A DNA stretch of 64,000 nucleotides from Macrotrachela quadricornifera (lineage: Eukaryota > Rotifera > Eurotatoria > Philodinida > Philodinidae). The stretch's first letter is position 1. Each line of letters starts with the position of its first letter. This document shows positions 42,116 to 53,985 of this stretch, piece by piece. A model generated the notes under the pieces. That model was not told the DNA's origin and made no database searches. It was given only the letters and a program-made list of their open reading frames with translations. The stretch covers positions 343,752 through 407,751 of the forward strand of contig JAJEKB010020608.1 in the NCBI GenBank assembly GCA_022393335.1. Direction: 5' to 3'. A program made the position numbers and the translations under genes.

Positions 42116-44986
42116 GGTAACCGAGCTCGGGGAATTCAACGGCACCGTTGTTTCGGTGAAGTTTGTACCATGGTTTTCGTCTGTAGCAGCTGCGTTGGTG
42201 TAAAGTTATATTAGAGATCCCAAGATGTTATGTTAGGTGTCCGTTGACTATAAAGAGGGTCCTATTGAAAGATAGTTTGTTTATGGATGAGTTTATATGT
42301 AACGGTAAAAGAACTAGATGAGTAGGTACACACAGCTCATTGCGAAGAAATCAAGAAATTGGTGAGAAGAACAGACTCGGAGTGGTACAAAGAGAATAGG
42401 AGAACACAAGGGAAGATAAAGGAGCACAAAGGAGGGATAAGAGAGAATAAGGGAGAAATGAGAGAGGATAGCAGAGTATTGAGAGCATCCTTCAAACTCC
42501 TGAAGTGGTATACTGGGACGACACTCGTGGGACTTCAAGTCCTACGTTAGAGGCTATCTCTCGTTTCATGAGTTATACATTAGTGGGATACCTACAAGTT
42601 CAGATGTCCTATATTCCTTTGTTCTGGTTTCAGAACCGTCTCAAAAAAGAATTTAGAAAAAAAGTTGGAAATAGAGAGCCTGAAACAAATCTGAATTGCT
42701 CAAAGAGTATTTATTTTATATAGAATATATCAAAATTAGATAAAGAAGCGGAGGAAACAGAAATTGAATAGTATTAGTCGAGAGAAAAAAACAAATGCTA
42801 AAAGGAAACTTCAACGTTGTGCAAGACCAATTAAGAGCAAAGATCCGGAAGACGGAGTTCATTAAATTGCCAGACAGTTGGAAGAAAACTGAATATTTCA
42901 TTGTTGAGATGTCAGTTCTTGAAGTTGTTCTAGATCCCCCGATTGTAGTAAAGTAAACGTAATAAAAACATTGGGGTCTATCAATAAACATCCGCTCTCG
43001 ATTCTGATCGGTCGAAAGTTGGACAAGTTGCTTTCTAAGAAGGTTTTTTCCACTAATTGTCGGACAAAACCTAGAGATTGCTTAGACCGATCCGGAGTTT
43101 TCGAGAACACTCTTTCTAATGGCACGGACTGAGTATGTCGTTATTGGCGCTTAAAGAAAAGATTTGTGCCTTCTACCGTCATGAAAGTAGTGGATCCACA
43201 TGAGCAACGTTAGTTGTTCGAAGGTCTATTCAATCTAATGAGACTGCGCGAAGTGGCAAAATATGAGAGGTGTCGAGAGAATTCTCTTCATGTGCCATTT
43301 TGTTGCGCTGAACAATTTAATAATAAGAAGTCAGTCAATTTCGTTAAACATCTACATGTTCATATCAGCAACAGTTCCTAGAACATTTGTGGCTAGTCGA
43401 TTTTAGCCGGTTTCCATTCTGTTCCGGTGATGCGATGTTCTTGCCAACGGATTGCGCGCAACGTTTCGGTAACTAGTTCTGTTTTATTTCCACAAGGTTC
43501 CAATCGGAAACTGTCAAAAAGTCGTCGAAAACTACCGATGAAGTTCCAGCTGGAATCCAGTAGCAGGAAATCTGATGGAACCGATTGGAATCGGTAAAAG
43601 CAGTGTCGGAATGGATGAATGCTGAATCGAAACTGATCCGATAATCTGAATGATCGATCTGAGAAATGGAGCGAGGCACGTTCTCTTGCGAATTAGGAAG
43701 TACTTTACAAAAAATGCTATCCGGTAACAGGAAAGCGCCGAGGAGCGTTGTTGTTCGAATTAGAAAGTAGACTATTTTGCGAAAAGATTCAAATGATATC
43801 TTATTCACTCATGAGTTTGATGGACAGAGAGCCTGTAGAGTTCATAGGACCATTTTTCTTCCAAACCGCTCAACAAGAAATAAACAGTTGTGTCAGAAAG
43901 TACAAGTAAGATCATTGGAACGAAGAGATTTTTAAATTTACTACCACAAATAACGTTGTTGAAAACTACAGCGCAGATGGAAATTTTAACTTATTAACAC
44001 AGAGTCGTAGTTTTAATCTCAGATTGGTTTTTACTCGAAGAAAGAAGTACGCTGGCATTAGGAGATGTTATAAAAGTGTTATGTATCAGTAAATGATTGT
44101 CAGATGTTCTATCTGAGAAGGTAAGGAAAATCGTTAAGTATAAACTACACTTTTATTCAGCTTTGTTAGTAATAGTTTATTCTCGATCCCGAAAGAGTCG
44201 TCATGAAATAATTATATAGAAACAGATTCATCATTGATGCACGGATCAATAAATATGATGGGAATGACAACTGTCAAAACTGCTGTTATGTTACTCGATA
44301 CAAAAGCATACAATCGAGGCGTAAGTGAGTCGCCGCGACGAGCGTTACTTCTTGACTTATTTGGCCGAACAACATCATTTACTAATGAAACCACAAGAAG
44401 TGAGGTCATGTCAATTTCAGAAAAAGGATCTCAAACGGCAGTTCATCGAACAAACTCAAGACTAGATATCTAAACATCTCCAATGTTGCCTATTCACAAA
44501 TTCCTAGACTACAAACCAAATATTTCTCGACTAGTTTACGAATTTCAAAAACCTTGGAAACGCGCTGTAGTATTTTGTATAGCTTGTAATAAGTGCAAAA
44601 TCCTCATTGATGCTGATCTGTCCATATAGCAACATAGATTGATCCATGTTTCTTATATGAAAAAAATCTTTAAGTTAGGCTCTGTCACCGGTAAAAATCT
44701 CAGCTCTTCGTAGACACAATAGAATGGAGATATCTGACTTTCTTATCGGGGTATTATTTACGGGCCACAGTATGTGCTCCCATCCTTTAAAGACGCCGGT
44801 GACGACCATAGGTCTTTATCACTTTCCTTTCAAAAGTTACAAGCATTCTTTCCAAACGCCTTTCATTCAAAAATGGATGTTAATTCTGCTTCACAGTTTA
44901 TTTCAGTACTAAATATTATTTTCACAATAAAACTAATAACCACACTACAACGAAAAAACTGTCAAATGATATGAAAATGGTTGATA
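42116..44986. other. Gene-free stretch
   Basis: No gene is recognised. A purine-rich tract (about 42395-42480, with repeated GGGA/AGAG) is the only notable composition. Minus-strand frames of 75-111 codons at 42898-43125 and 43473-43808 show no domain. Confidence 0.4.
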
Positions 44987-46150
44987 TCAATGTTCATTTT
45001 GATGTATTGTTGTCACTGCCTCAATAACAGATATAACACTCTTTGTTTTGTGCAAATCTTTGAATTCATAGCCGCTTTTGTTTAACAAACTCATGTATTC
45101 AGTCAAAGTCCTTTCTCTCGAACCTAAGATTGTTAACATTTCAAGATCCATGACATGTGCTTCCCAGTTATCTTTGTCATTTGATAAAATTACCAATTCA
45201 ATGATAAAGACTGTAGTTGGCTTTTCGGTTTGACTTTCATTCGCATCACGTATAGATCTTAATATTTCAATAGATTTCTCGTCATTCCAATCATGAATAA
45301 TGAATTTTAACAGATAAGCATCAGCTGGTGGTATAGTTTCTGATTTGAACATGTCACCTGCAACAAAATCGTAACGATCTGGTCCGACCCGTTTTTGTTG
45401 GAACTCATTTGGTTTCATCCTTGTGGCACTTTCAATAACATGCGGTAAATCAAATAAAAAACCGTATAAGTTCGGATGTTTTTCTAGCACGGATGATAAT
45501 AATGTTCCTAATCCACCTCCGATATCAACTAATTTGTTGAATCGGCTAAAATCAATGATTGGAATCATCGATGATGTCATAGAATTTGTATAGGCAATCA
45601 TTGCATTGTTGAATACATTTGCAAATTCTTTGTTTTCTTCTTTTTCCATGAACTGAAACACACTACAACCGGCAACTTTTTCGAAACAGTTGCCATCTTT
45701 GCAGCCAAATTTTATTAAAGAGGGAAAAAATTTAGTCATTTCTTCAGTGTTAGGATCTAATGCGAATCGAATCAGATCGCGCATTTTTGTAACATGATTG
45801 CTTGTCAATAATAATCCGTCTTCTGTCAATAGAAATTGTATCGTTTCTTGTGGATTACTATTCCCGATCGAATTTTTATCGTCAATATTTAATATTTTTA
45901 CAATGCCGGCATCAGCAATCACACGTAACAATCGATATAAAATGTCAGCGTTCCAATTATTTCCATTCAATTGACTTAATTCTACGGCTGTCACTGGACC
46001 TCGGTTACTTACCATTAGATCAGCAATATTCATTTCACAAAATGTCCATATATAGCGTTCTAGTGATCGATGAAAGCATAAAGATAAATATTTTGACAAA
46101 CCTTCGACATCCATTGGAGAACGAACCACATGGTTGTTGTATTCTGTCAT
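44987..46150 (-). CDS. Class I SAM-dependent O-methyltransferase (Methyltransf_2 / ASMT-COMT type)
   Basis: It is predicted to transfer a methyl group from S-adenosylmethionine to a hydroxyl of a small molecule in the cytosol. The 387-residue protein has an N-terminal winged-helix dimerisation region (about 15-120, with WNADILYRLLRVIADAGIV). The SAM pocket is LVDIGGGLGTLLSSVLEKHP with GFLFDLPHVIESAT and DRYDFVAGDMF. The catalytic segment ADAYLLKFIIHDWNDEKSIE has the expected general-base His. The C-terminus carries GSRERTLTEYMSLLNKSGYEF. It is one exon with ATG at 46150. A paralogue lies divergently at 50803-51909. The family spans bacteria, fungi, plants and animals (ASMT), so origin needs a tree. 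The substrate is unknown. Confidence 0.9.
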   Translation of the reverse strand: MTEYNNHVVRSPMDVEGLSKYLSLCFHRSLERYIWTFCEMNIADLMVSNRGPVTAVELSQLNGNNWNADILYRLLRVIADAGIVKILNIDDKNSIGNSNPQETIQFLLTEDGLLLTSNHVTKMRDLIRFALDPNTEEMTKFFPSLIKFGCKDGNCFEKVAGCSVFQFMEKEENKEFANVFNNAMIAYTNSMTSSMIPIIDFSRFNKLVDIGGGLGTLLSSVLEKHPNLYGFLFDLPHVIESATRMKPNEFQQKRVGPDRYDFVAGDMFKSETIPPADAYLLKFIIHDWNDEKSIEILRSIRDANESQTEKPTTVFIIELVILSNDKDNWEAHVMDLEMLTILGSRERTLTEYMSLLNKSGYEFKDLHKTKSVISVIEAVTTIHQNEH

Positions 46151-46356
46151 TACGATTAATAAATAAATCTATAAAAAAGAGTAGATGTTCATCTAGTAAA
46201 TAATAGTCAGAAAATAAATAAAAATAACATCAAGTCTAAGAGATCGGAAGGACTGTAATCTAAAACAATTCTACAGGAGTTCAAGTAGTCTGCAGGTCTT
46301 ATCCTTTTCAATGTTTCCAGATAGAAATTTTTCTTTGAAAACTGTATCCTAATTAG

Positions 46357-48157
46357 TACAGAGTGTCCCAAGGATCGCACTACACTCTGAAAACCTTAGA
46401 TTTCTTTACGATAGGTTGATCAAATTGAATGATTTTTTTACCACTGATGCAATACCACTCATACTTTATTCTTATAATACAAATCTCGAAAAATACTCCT
46501 TTAAAGTATCTTGACCAGCTCAATAAAAATTCATTACCTTGCCTTATGTTATGATCGTGAGCCAAGTTACTTTACTCTTACATTATTTTTTTTTTGTTCT
46601 GCGTATCTATATTGTCTATTCTCTGATGTTTTATTCTCTGCTGTTTTGAGTTACCGTATTGATGATAAAAGAATATCATCGGTATTTTAATATATACGAG
46701 TGACGTTCTATTTAGGAAAACAAATATCCAAGAATGGTGCTTTTCTAATGATTCGCGTGATATATTTTGTTTTCATTTTTTTGGGTCGGCTGAAGAAAAA
46801 AACGACCGAAGAGTTAAAGAGGCGAAATAATACATCATTTATCGAAAACTATATACTTATTGTTAGGAAGGCTAATGGTAGACAAATTTAGTGCAATCAA
46901 ACATTGTAAGATTGTAAGATGGATGGAGACATTGAGCAGTGTCATTGAGGTGCGTCGAAAGTTCAAAGAAGAATTTGGAAAAGAGTTCCCAACTCGTTCA
47001 ACCATTTATACTATTTACCTACGCTTTATTTATACCGACAGCATTCACGACCATTCACATTAAGGTCGACTCAAATGTGTACGTCATGACGAACATATCC
47101 GAGTCGTGTCTAAAATTCTGTCAAGAAGTCCGACAACATCGGTTTGAAGAGGATCACAAGAAACAGCCATTTTACACAGCAATGTGCACAGAATGTGTCC
47201 AGAGGATGAAGATCGAACAGAAGTGATATGTGCTTTACTTCGAAAGAAGATTTTTGAAGGTTGATGGTGACCAGTTCCTGTCATACTCTTTCTATTTTTC
47301 TGATAAGGCGACGTTCCATATATCTGATGTAGTTAATCATCACAACTGCGTCATTTGGAGTGAAGAAAATCCAAGAGTCATTCGTAAACACGAACAGAAG
47401 AGTCCAAAATTACATGTTTGATGTCCTTTTTTCTGATAACGGTATTACTGAACCATTCTTTTATTCACGAAAATGATGACACCGTTTCTGTCACCGGTGA
47501 AAGGTATATAAGAATGTTGGACGACTTTTTCTTCCAGAGCTTCAACAGATGGAACTTCTACCGAAAGATATAACCATCCATCATGATGGAGTCCCTGTCC
47601 GTTTTGCATCATACTGCAAGAGATTCACTAGATGAAGTATTTTAAGACAAGTGATTTGGAAGGCATGGGCCAACTGAATTGGCTTCACGATCATCCAACT
47701 CAACTCCAATAGATTTCTTCTTATAGAGATGTGCTAAAAAAAGTTTCCGTGCAACTCAAGTCAACACCCTATAAGGTCTCGAAACCAGAGTCATAGATAC
47801 CATACAGAGCGCATTACAAGCAATCCTTCAAGTCGTATTGAATGAAACCATATGTAGATGGACGAAATGTGTTGGAGTAAACAAACAGCATGTTAAACAT
47901 TTACTAAATAATATAGTCATAATATTGTAATTAAACCAGCGAAATGTATATGAATTAAAGAATAAATGTTTAATATGTAAAAAGATTCTCTGGAGTATAC
48001 GGTACTTTAAAAGAGTATTTTTGTCGATATTTTTGTAATAAGGTTAAAGTATGAGGAGGCCTGTATTACTGATAAAAAATCATTCTGCTTGGTTAAACTA
48101 CGCCAGAAAAATCCGAGGTTTTCAAAGTGTAGTACGTCCTTTGGGACACCCAGTGTA
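46357..48157 (+). mobile_element. Tc1/mariner-type transposon with DUF4817-like transposase
   Basis: The ends are inverted repeats of about 45 bp. The left reads GAGTGTCCCAAGGATCGCAC then TACACTCTGAAAACCT; the right, inverted, reads GGGTGTCCCAAAGGACGTAC then TACACTTTGAAAACCT. TA borders both sides, within a few bases of uncertainty. The interior carries a broken plus-strand transposase. The element separates the two O-methyltransferases. Confidence 0.78.
46869..47730 (+). pseudogene. DUF4817/mariner-type transposase, fragmented
   Basis: The helix-turn-helix part reads VDKFSAIKHCKIVRWMETLS, then VRRKFKEEFGKEFPTRSTI, typical of DUF4817. Catalytic-domain pieces are FSDKATFHISDVVNHHN (first Asp), NPRVIRKHEQKSPKLHV, HHDGVPVRFASYCKRF (second Asp) and NSTPIDFF, where the usual PDLTPLDFF Asp has become Asn. 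Frames shift several times. A TGA at 47419-47421 lies where family members have Trp. Non-functional. Confidence 0.75.
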
Positions 48158-48798
48158 TATGTCGTACCGAAGTTACACTTCGACGATTCTTTTTCGTTGA
48201 AGTTGTTCTGAACGATTTAGTAAAACATTAACTATCGAGAAATTAACATTATTTTTCAAGTTCGCCAAAATATAGAAGTACCTCTGTTCATAAATATTCG
48301 AGAATCATACGAATTATTGACGAATAATAAACCGTGTTTGTTCATGCCATTCGCATTTCTCATTTAACGCAAATGCTACCAGGAAACATATCCAACTATC
48401 AAATCGCTTTTGGATCGGGCATCTGAGCAATTTCAAAATAGAGACGTTTTCATGACAAGCTGATATCTCAACAAGAATGCATTCGTTCTGGCTCAAGTTT
48501 TCGGAAATTTCTAACGCTTACAAGGTATATCTATACGCAAAATTTCAGTTAGAAATTCGATTATTCAGATACTCAGAAGAATCTTATGACCATAGACTAA
48601 AATCAGGTAAAAAAGTCCATAACTTGACAACAGAAGGCTGGAAAATCAAACCATTCTAGGATATTTAGTAACTCACTGAGATCTATTATTTGCACACATG
48701 CCCGATCCAAAAGTGATTTCACAGTTGGATATGTTCCCTCGTCAGTGGATTTCATAGAACGTAAAGCAACTGTGTCGTGATAAAGAATTATAGTTCAA
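48158..48798. repeat. Diverged relative of the 37265-37912 palindrome arm
   Basis: From about 48450 to 48690 the plus strand parallels the right arm of the palindrome at 37618-37912: CATTCGTTCTGGCTCAAGTT, GAAATTCGATTATTCAGATA, AATCTTATGACCATAG and ACAGAAGGCTGGAAAATCAA all have counterparts in the same order. It is a single diverged copy, not a palindrome here. No gene. Confidence 0.5.
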
Positions 48799-48802
48799 TT
48801 AA

Positions 48803-49045
48803 CCCTTTGAGGACGGGAAGCCTATATATAGGCAATGATTCTGGAATGGAGAATAATTGACTAATATATGTCTCTTATGATACTGTGATAATCTAAATGC
48901 TGCACAGGCCATAGATCTATCACATCTAACGTAGTGTAGCGCTACCATGTGTGTAGCACCCTCATTAGTCTCCTTTCCAATGTACACATCATTCTGAAGT
49001 TTCAAAAATATGATTTTTTTTCAAAGTAAACCCGTCCTCAAAGGG
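48803..49045. mobile_element. piggyBac-type MITE with TTAA target sites
   Basis: TTAA at 48799-48802 and 49046-49049 flanks a 243-bp element. Its terminal inverted repeats are perfect over at least 15 bp: CCCTTTGAGGACGGG on the left and CCCGTCCTCAAAGGG on the right. The termini match the autonomous piggyBac relic at 20708-22850. The interior has no coding capacity. Confidence 0.9.
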
Positions 49046-49049
49046 TTAA

Positions 49050-50802
49050 TAACTATTTAGAAAGGGTCACATGAATTTCGGCCCAAGGATTTTTTGGTCT
49101 CGAAATTTCGGCCCGAAAAAAAAATTATTGTAAAATCGGGTCACCCTCACTCTAATTCTCATTCTCATTTCATATTGGGCCGAAATTCCGTGCTCCCTCT
49201 CCTTCAGTTCATTAATGAACGAACTGTTCGATCAGTTCTGAGTTTGAGCTGCGGACACCGCTAATGAATGGTCGACTGTTCAGTCAGATATGATGCATGT
49301 ATCGACTAGCGTCGAGTGGCACCCTGAAGAAGCGCCGACGAACGACCTCTCATCTACTTATATTTAGTCACTGATGGTGTGGTTCGAGAAAGATCTTTAA
49401 AAATAACTTCTAGGATGCTTTGTAACAAGTTATATAACGACCACGCTTACAATATGAGCAAAGCCCATATAAACTAAAACCGCTAATAGTCCGATTAAAA
49501 CTAATCATTATAGGAAAAGACCCTGATCGATTAAATATAAAAATGTATGATTAGTTTTAATAGAAGAATTGATTTTAGTTAATCTAGTTAATAGGAAATG
49601 ATCTGTTGAAACAGATTCCTGAACAGAACTTCAGAAAAAATCGATTAACATATGTAAAATTCATTATCACATATTATCTAAATGAAAGGTCGAATTAAAT
49701 TCCATTGAAAAATTTGGTATTATAGTCGATTTTTGAACGCGAACAGATGGATTATAATCTGGTTTTTCACTAATTTTTACCGGCGAAAGCTAGCCTCGTG
49801 AAAAGTGTACGATTTTCTCATTAACGCAGAATTCACCAAAGAAATTCCATTTTGAAACTACCATGTGAACTGATTTTGTGGTAAATCGGCTAGTTTCTCT
49901 TAGAAAAAACCAAAAGTTACCGGAGTTTAATTCATTTTTACGGGCAAAGTTGTTCAAAACTTTGTATATTTTAAAAAATGTGTTCTTTATAGTTAGAATC
50001 ATTCCCATCATGGATCGACATCAGCTTGTTTTGAAAGTGTACGAACATGCCGCTGCTAAGCTAACTAAGGACATATTTCACTTTTGGCAATGATATTTTT
50101 AATGTTAGTTCGAAACCTGGATAGTTTGAAATGAGAGTGGTTTATTTAGGAATTGGTTTGAAATACACGAAATGCAGAAAACTAATTTTGCAAGGCTTAT
50201 ATGGATCAAACGGTAACGCAAAGTAAAAATGAGTGTCAGTTATGTTAATAAAGCGGTTCATTCGTTCTTCCAAATGTCTGGTTTACAGAGTAACACTGAG
50301 AGCGTTTTGCAGGAATTTTCTAGAAAAAATGGGACTTTCTGTTCTTCTCATTTTATATATAGACAAACACTGTAAATACCGTAGAACAATAAATCCTCTG
50401 AAAAGGATTTATCATTGTACGCTCTTTTCATAATCATGATTGAATATCATCGCATAATCTTTGTCCGACTTTTTCTAACTATAGCAGCACAGTGTTTTCT
50501 TTCAGAAAAGGGTCAACGAATCCAAAAAATGAGCGCTACTTGTTATTCAAAATCTACACACAGTTATTTTGTTTCGAATAAAATAACGATAAATAATGTA
50601 TAAATACGTTTATTCGTTATGACGTGGATATGTTATGCATTGAATCGTGACGAATAAAAAATATTTCGCATGTATAGATTGCTTTTTCATCTACTCAATA
50701 ATAGTAGGTAAAAAAATAGTTATTTCTAAATTCATATATATCGACACTACAAACAAGTCGGACTAAGTTGAATACATTTATCTTAATAGTGTTTGTATTA
50801 TA
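49050..50802. other. Intergenic region upstream of the second methyltransferase
   Basis: No gene is recognised. A small hairpin is formed by ATTAAAACTAATCAT at about 49495 and its complement at about 49549. The bases immediately before the ATG at 50803 are TTGTATTATA, an AT-rich context. I see no clear promoter element. Confidence 0.4.
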
Positions 50803-51909
50803 ATGGCATTTGCTCCTGTTTCACCATTGACCATCGATGGCTTTCCAAAATTCTTAACAATCGCATATCATCGAATGATTGAATCATCGATTATTGCCTT
50901 CGTTGACTTAAATCTTGCTGATCGTCTCGCTGACGCTGCACCTGATCAAGGCTTAACCTTGGATGAGATAATTGGTAGAGATGATAATTCAACATGGAAT
51001 AAAGATGTTCTGTATCGTATTCTTCGAGCATGTGTCGTTACAGGCATTGTTAAACAAGTCAATGAGGATAAACATTTTGCTTTGACTGAATGTGGTGCAA
51101 TGCTGACATCCAATCATCACTCGCATGCGAGTGATTTCGTCAAATTTTATATGGGACTTGAAACGGCGAGTGCACTCAGTAAACTAGCCAATGTGGCACG
51201 TCGAGAAGGTGCTAGCGGTATTGATGTAGTATTTGGTGTTGACTTTTACAAAATGGTGACACTTCCTATTCATAAACAGTATTCTCATGTATTTAACGGA
51301 TCCTTAACTGCTATTACACAATACATGGGCGATAGACTTGCGCTCGCCGTGGACTTTAATCGCTTTGACACAGTTGTAGATTTGGGCGGGAACACGGGAG
51401 CATTTTTAGCACAAATTCTATCACATAATCCGTTAATAAAACACGGAATTGTTTTTGACATGGAAAGCGTTATTGAACAAGTAAACACAGGTGAAATATT
51501 TCAATCTTTAAATATACCAAAAGATAAATATACATTCGTAGCGGGTAATATATTTCAATCATCTTCAATTCCTCAAGCAGATGCTTATCTGATCAAACAA
51601 GTTTTGCACGATCACGATGATCAAAAAGTCGTGGCTATTTTATCAGCGATTCGTCAAGCAAATGAAACTTCGTCTCGAAAAACAATCACTATCTTTATTG
51701 TTGAATATATTATTTTAGATGATGAAGCAGTCAGTGATTGGGAATCGATTGCTATGGATATGCTAATGATAAGTATGGTAGAAAATGGCAAGGAAAGGAG
51801 TCAACAACGACATCAACAATTACTTCAACAAGCAGGCTTTCATTTCAAGCAATTATATCCAGTTAAAGCATCTAGTTCCATCATTGAAGCTGTCTGGAGC
51901 AAATATTAA
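50803..51909 (+). CDS. Class I SAM-dependent O-methyltransferase, paralogue
   Basis: This 368-residue protein has the same fold and motif order as the gene at 44987-46150. The N-terminal dimerisation region reads WNKDVLYRILRACVVTGIV. The SAM pocket is VVDLGGNTGAFLAQIL with HGIVFDMESVIEQ and DKYTFVAGNIF. The catalytic segment ADAYLIKQVLHDHDDQKVVA keeps the general-base His. The SAM loop reads GGN instead of GGG, and the Trp after the catalytic HD is replaced by His. It may therefore differ in substrate or rate from its neighbour. It is one exon with ATG at 50803. An AATAAA lies at about 51975. The two genes are divergently oriented 4.65 kb apart and probably arose by duplication, with transposons inserted between them later. 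Confidence 0.9.
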   Translation: MAFAPVSPLTIDGFPKFLTIAYHRMIESSIIAFVDLNLADRLADAAPDQGLTLDEIIGRDDNSTWNKDVLYRILRACVVTGIVKQVNEDKHFALTECGAMLTSNHHSHASDFVKFYMGLETASALSKLANVARREGASGIDVVFGVDFYKMVTLPIHKQYSHVFNGSLTAITQYMGDRLALAVDFNRFDTVVDLGGNTGAFLAQILSHNPLIKHGIVFDMESVIEQVNTGEIFQSLNIPKDKYTFVAGNIFQSSSIPQADAYLIKQVLHDHDDQKVVAILSAIRQANETSSRKTITIFIVEYIILDDEAVSDWESIAMDMLMISMVENGKERSQQRHQQLLQQAGFHFKQLYPVKASSSIIEAVWSKY

Positions 51910-51974
51910 GCAAAACTAATTTTTCATTTCACTACATATCTTCTCATCTGTCATTTTCTACAAGCATCTTTTTT

Positions 51975-51980
51975 AATAAA
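51975..51980 (+). terminator. Probable polyadenylation signal AATAAA
   Basis: It lies 66 bp after the stop codon of the methyltransferase at 50803-51909, in an A-rich context. Confidence 0.5.
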
Positions 51981-52913
51981 AAAAAATATTAGACTGATTA
52001 TTATTATTTTTTCAATACTTTGTACACTTCTTGGTAACTAAAAGGAAATCTACCGCTCAAGAACGGTTTTCAAGGGCAAATGTTCAGTTGATTAAAAAAA
52101 GACAAGAAATGATTGTCTGTAAAAGTGAATAGCCAGACTTTATTAAACGAAAAAATAAAGTAGTGATTCTTTATAGTTAACTGGCAAAGGAGTCAGAGCT
52201 AATGAAAGAGATTTTCAACAGATGAGCTTCGCCTTCATTCATAATTGCTTTTTATTGCAAAAATTGGCTCTTTTAATAATTCTGATCAGCAACTGCAAAA
52301 GTCTCCTATATATCATTCATACAGACCCATACGTCGTATTTGCTAATGTCAGAACAACAGAACTCATTTGAAGACCGTACTATTGGGTTGTTGTAAAAGT
52401 CTCCGCCTACTCTTTTCCTTTTCAACTTTTTAGAATTTTATTGAAACAAAAGACCATCAATTATCGACACATGTACCATTATTATCTACGACATACTTCC
52501 ATCTGTTAAGCAAACCCATAATACCATCGTCATAGAATTTAAACCAACTCCTATTGTCGAAAGAACAGTTTAGTGACATTCGAAATTTCTACATATTATT
52601 TTATTTTCTGTTAAACTATTCGTTGATAAGATTATGTTCATTAAAAATGAGTGCAAAATAGATAGAATAGAAGAAGTGTTTGCTAGCAAATATGGGAATA
52701 CAACATTCTTTTCACATAAAGTAGTTCAAGATCGTAAAACATTCTCATCAATGACATTCAGTTGACATCAATGTATGTTTAAGTGTTGAATGACTATGCT
52801 CATTTGTTCAGAGAGATGCTTTGTATAATCCTCACGTCATGCGAATAGTATGTAATGGTAAATTCTTATTTCCAGAAAACGCCAATGGAATCACTATAAA
52901 AAAATATAGTAAA
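51981..52913. other. Gene-free stretch
   Basis: AT-rich, with no recognisable gene, repeat array or terminal repeat. Confidence 0.4.
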
Positions 52914-53985
52914 GGACCTGTGCCATTAAGGCATGTTTGTGGCCCACAAAACTAAGCTTCGAGACCCACATATTCGCAATCAGTATCAAATTCTGAGTAG
53001 GATAGCGTTTAAAAAATTTCGAAAAATACGACCCCTGGACAGGGATAGGGCCGAGTCGAAAAATTATTTTTCCTCCTTTCGGCATAGTTAGTATCTAGTC
53101 CTATGCAATTGAATGTGCTGATCACGATTATCACGTTTAGAACGTTCACAAATGCTTTACTATCAATCAGCATCACAAAGAAAAAAATAACCTTGAACCG
53201 CCATTTTCTTGATTCTGTCCTCGCAGTTAATACAGATAGGACCTACGATGGACGAAATGATTTCAGTCATATTTTATTCATTGTGCTTTATCATATTCCG
53301 AAAGAATTAGATCGATCAAACGTCATGCAGATTGACTAGGCGTTGATGACCATCCCAATTGTCTGTATGTAATTACCGTCATCGTTGATAATGACCAACG
53401 GTATACTTAGAAGTCGCGAACCAAACAGATATTTTTATTGTAAATATATCTAGTGGTACACTTTCAAATAGCACGCTTCTTTGACCGATTTTCAATGTAG
53501 AAAGTACCCATCCGATGACATCAAGGTATAGCATCTTTTTCGAGGGTATCTTGGAAAAATCCTTATTGCTATAGGTTTGATGTGAGAAATATACACGTCT
53601 TAAAGACACACAGGGCACAGCTTATTCATCTTTAGTCACATCATGTATAACAGACCAAATATTGCATTCTTTCTCCTGTATATGTGGACGTGTATGTGCT
53701 ATCGTTTCAAGATAAAAGAGGCATGATAGTTTCTCGAAAAATTTTTGATAGGAGAGAGATAGGGGGATAGCGAGCTACGGTTTTCACTGTTGCAAAGAAC
53801 ATACCTAGGGCTACAAAACGGTGTCAAATTTGGTCAATCCAAGTCCAGCCTAGTATTGAGAGTATCGATGAAGATTTTCGAAATTTTTTAAACGCTATCC
53901 TACTCAGAATTTAATGCTGATTTCGAATATGTGGTGCGCGAAGCATAGTTGTGTGGGCCGCAAACATGCCTTAATGGCACCCGTC
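52914..53985. mobile_element. Element with about 112-bp inverted terminal arms
   Basis: The arms 52914-53026 and 53875-53985 are inverted copies: GCCATTAAGGCATGTTTG on the left, its complement on the right, and inner ends at TTTAAAAAATTTCGAAAA. The interior (about 850 bp) has no recognised coding sequence. A short (ACAGACAA)n run follows at about 54117-54135. Confidence 0.6.
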
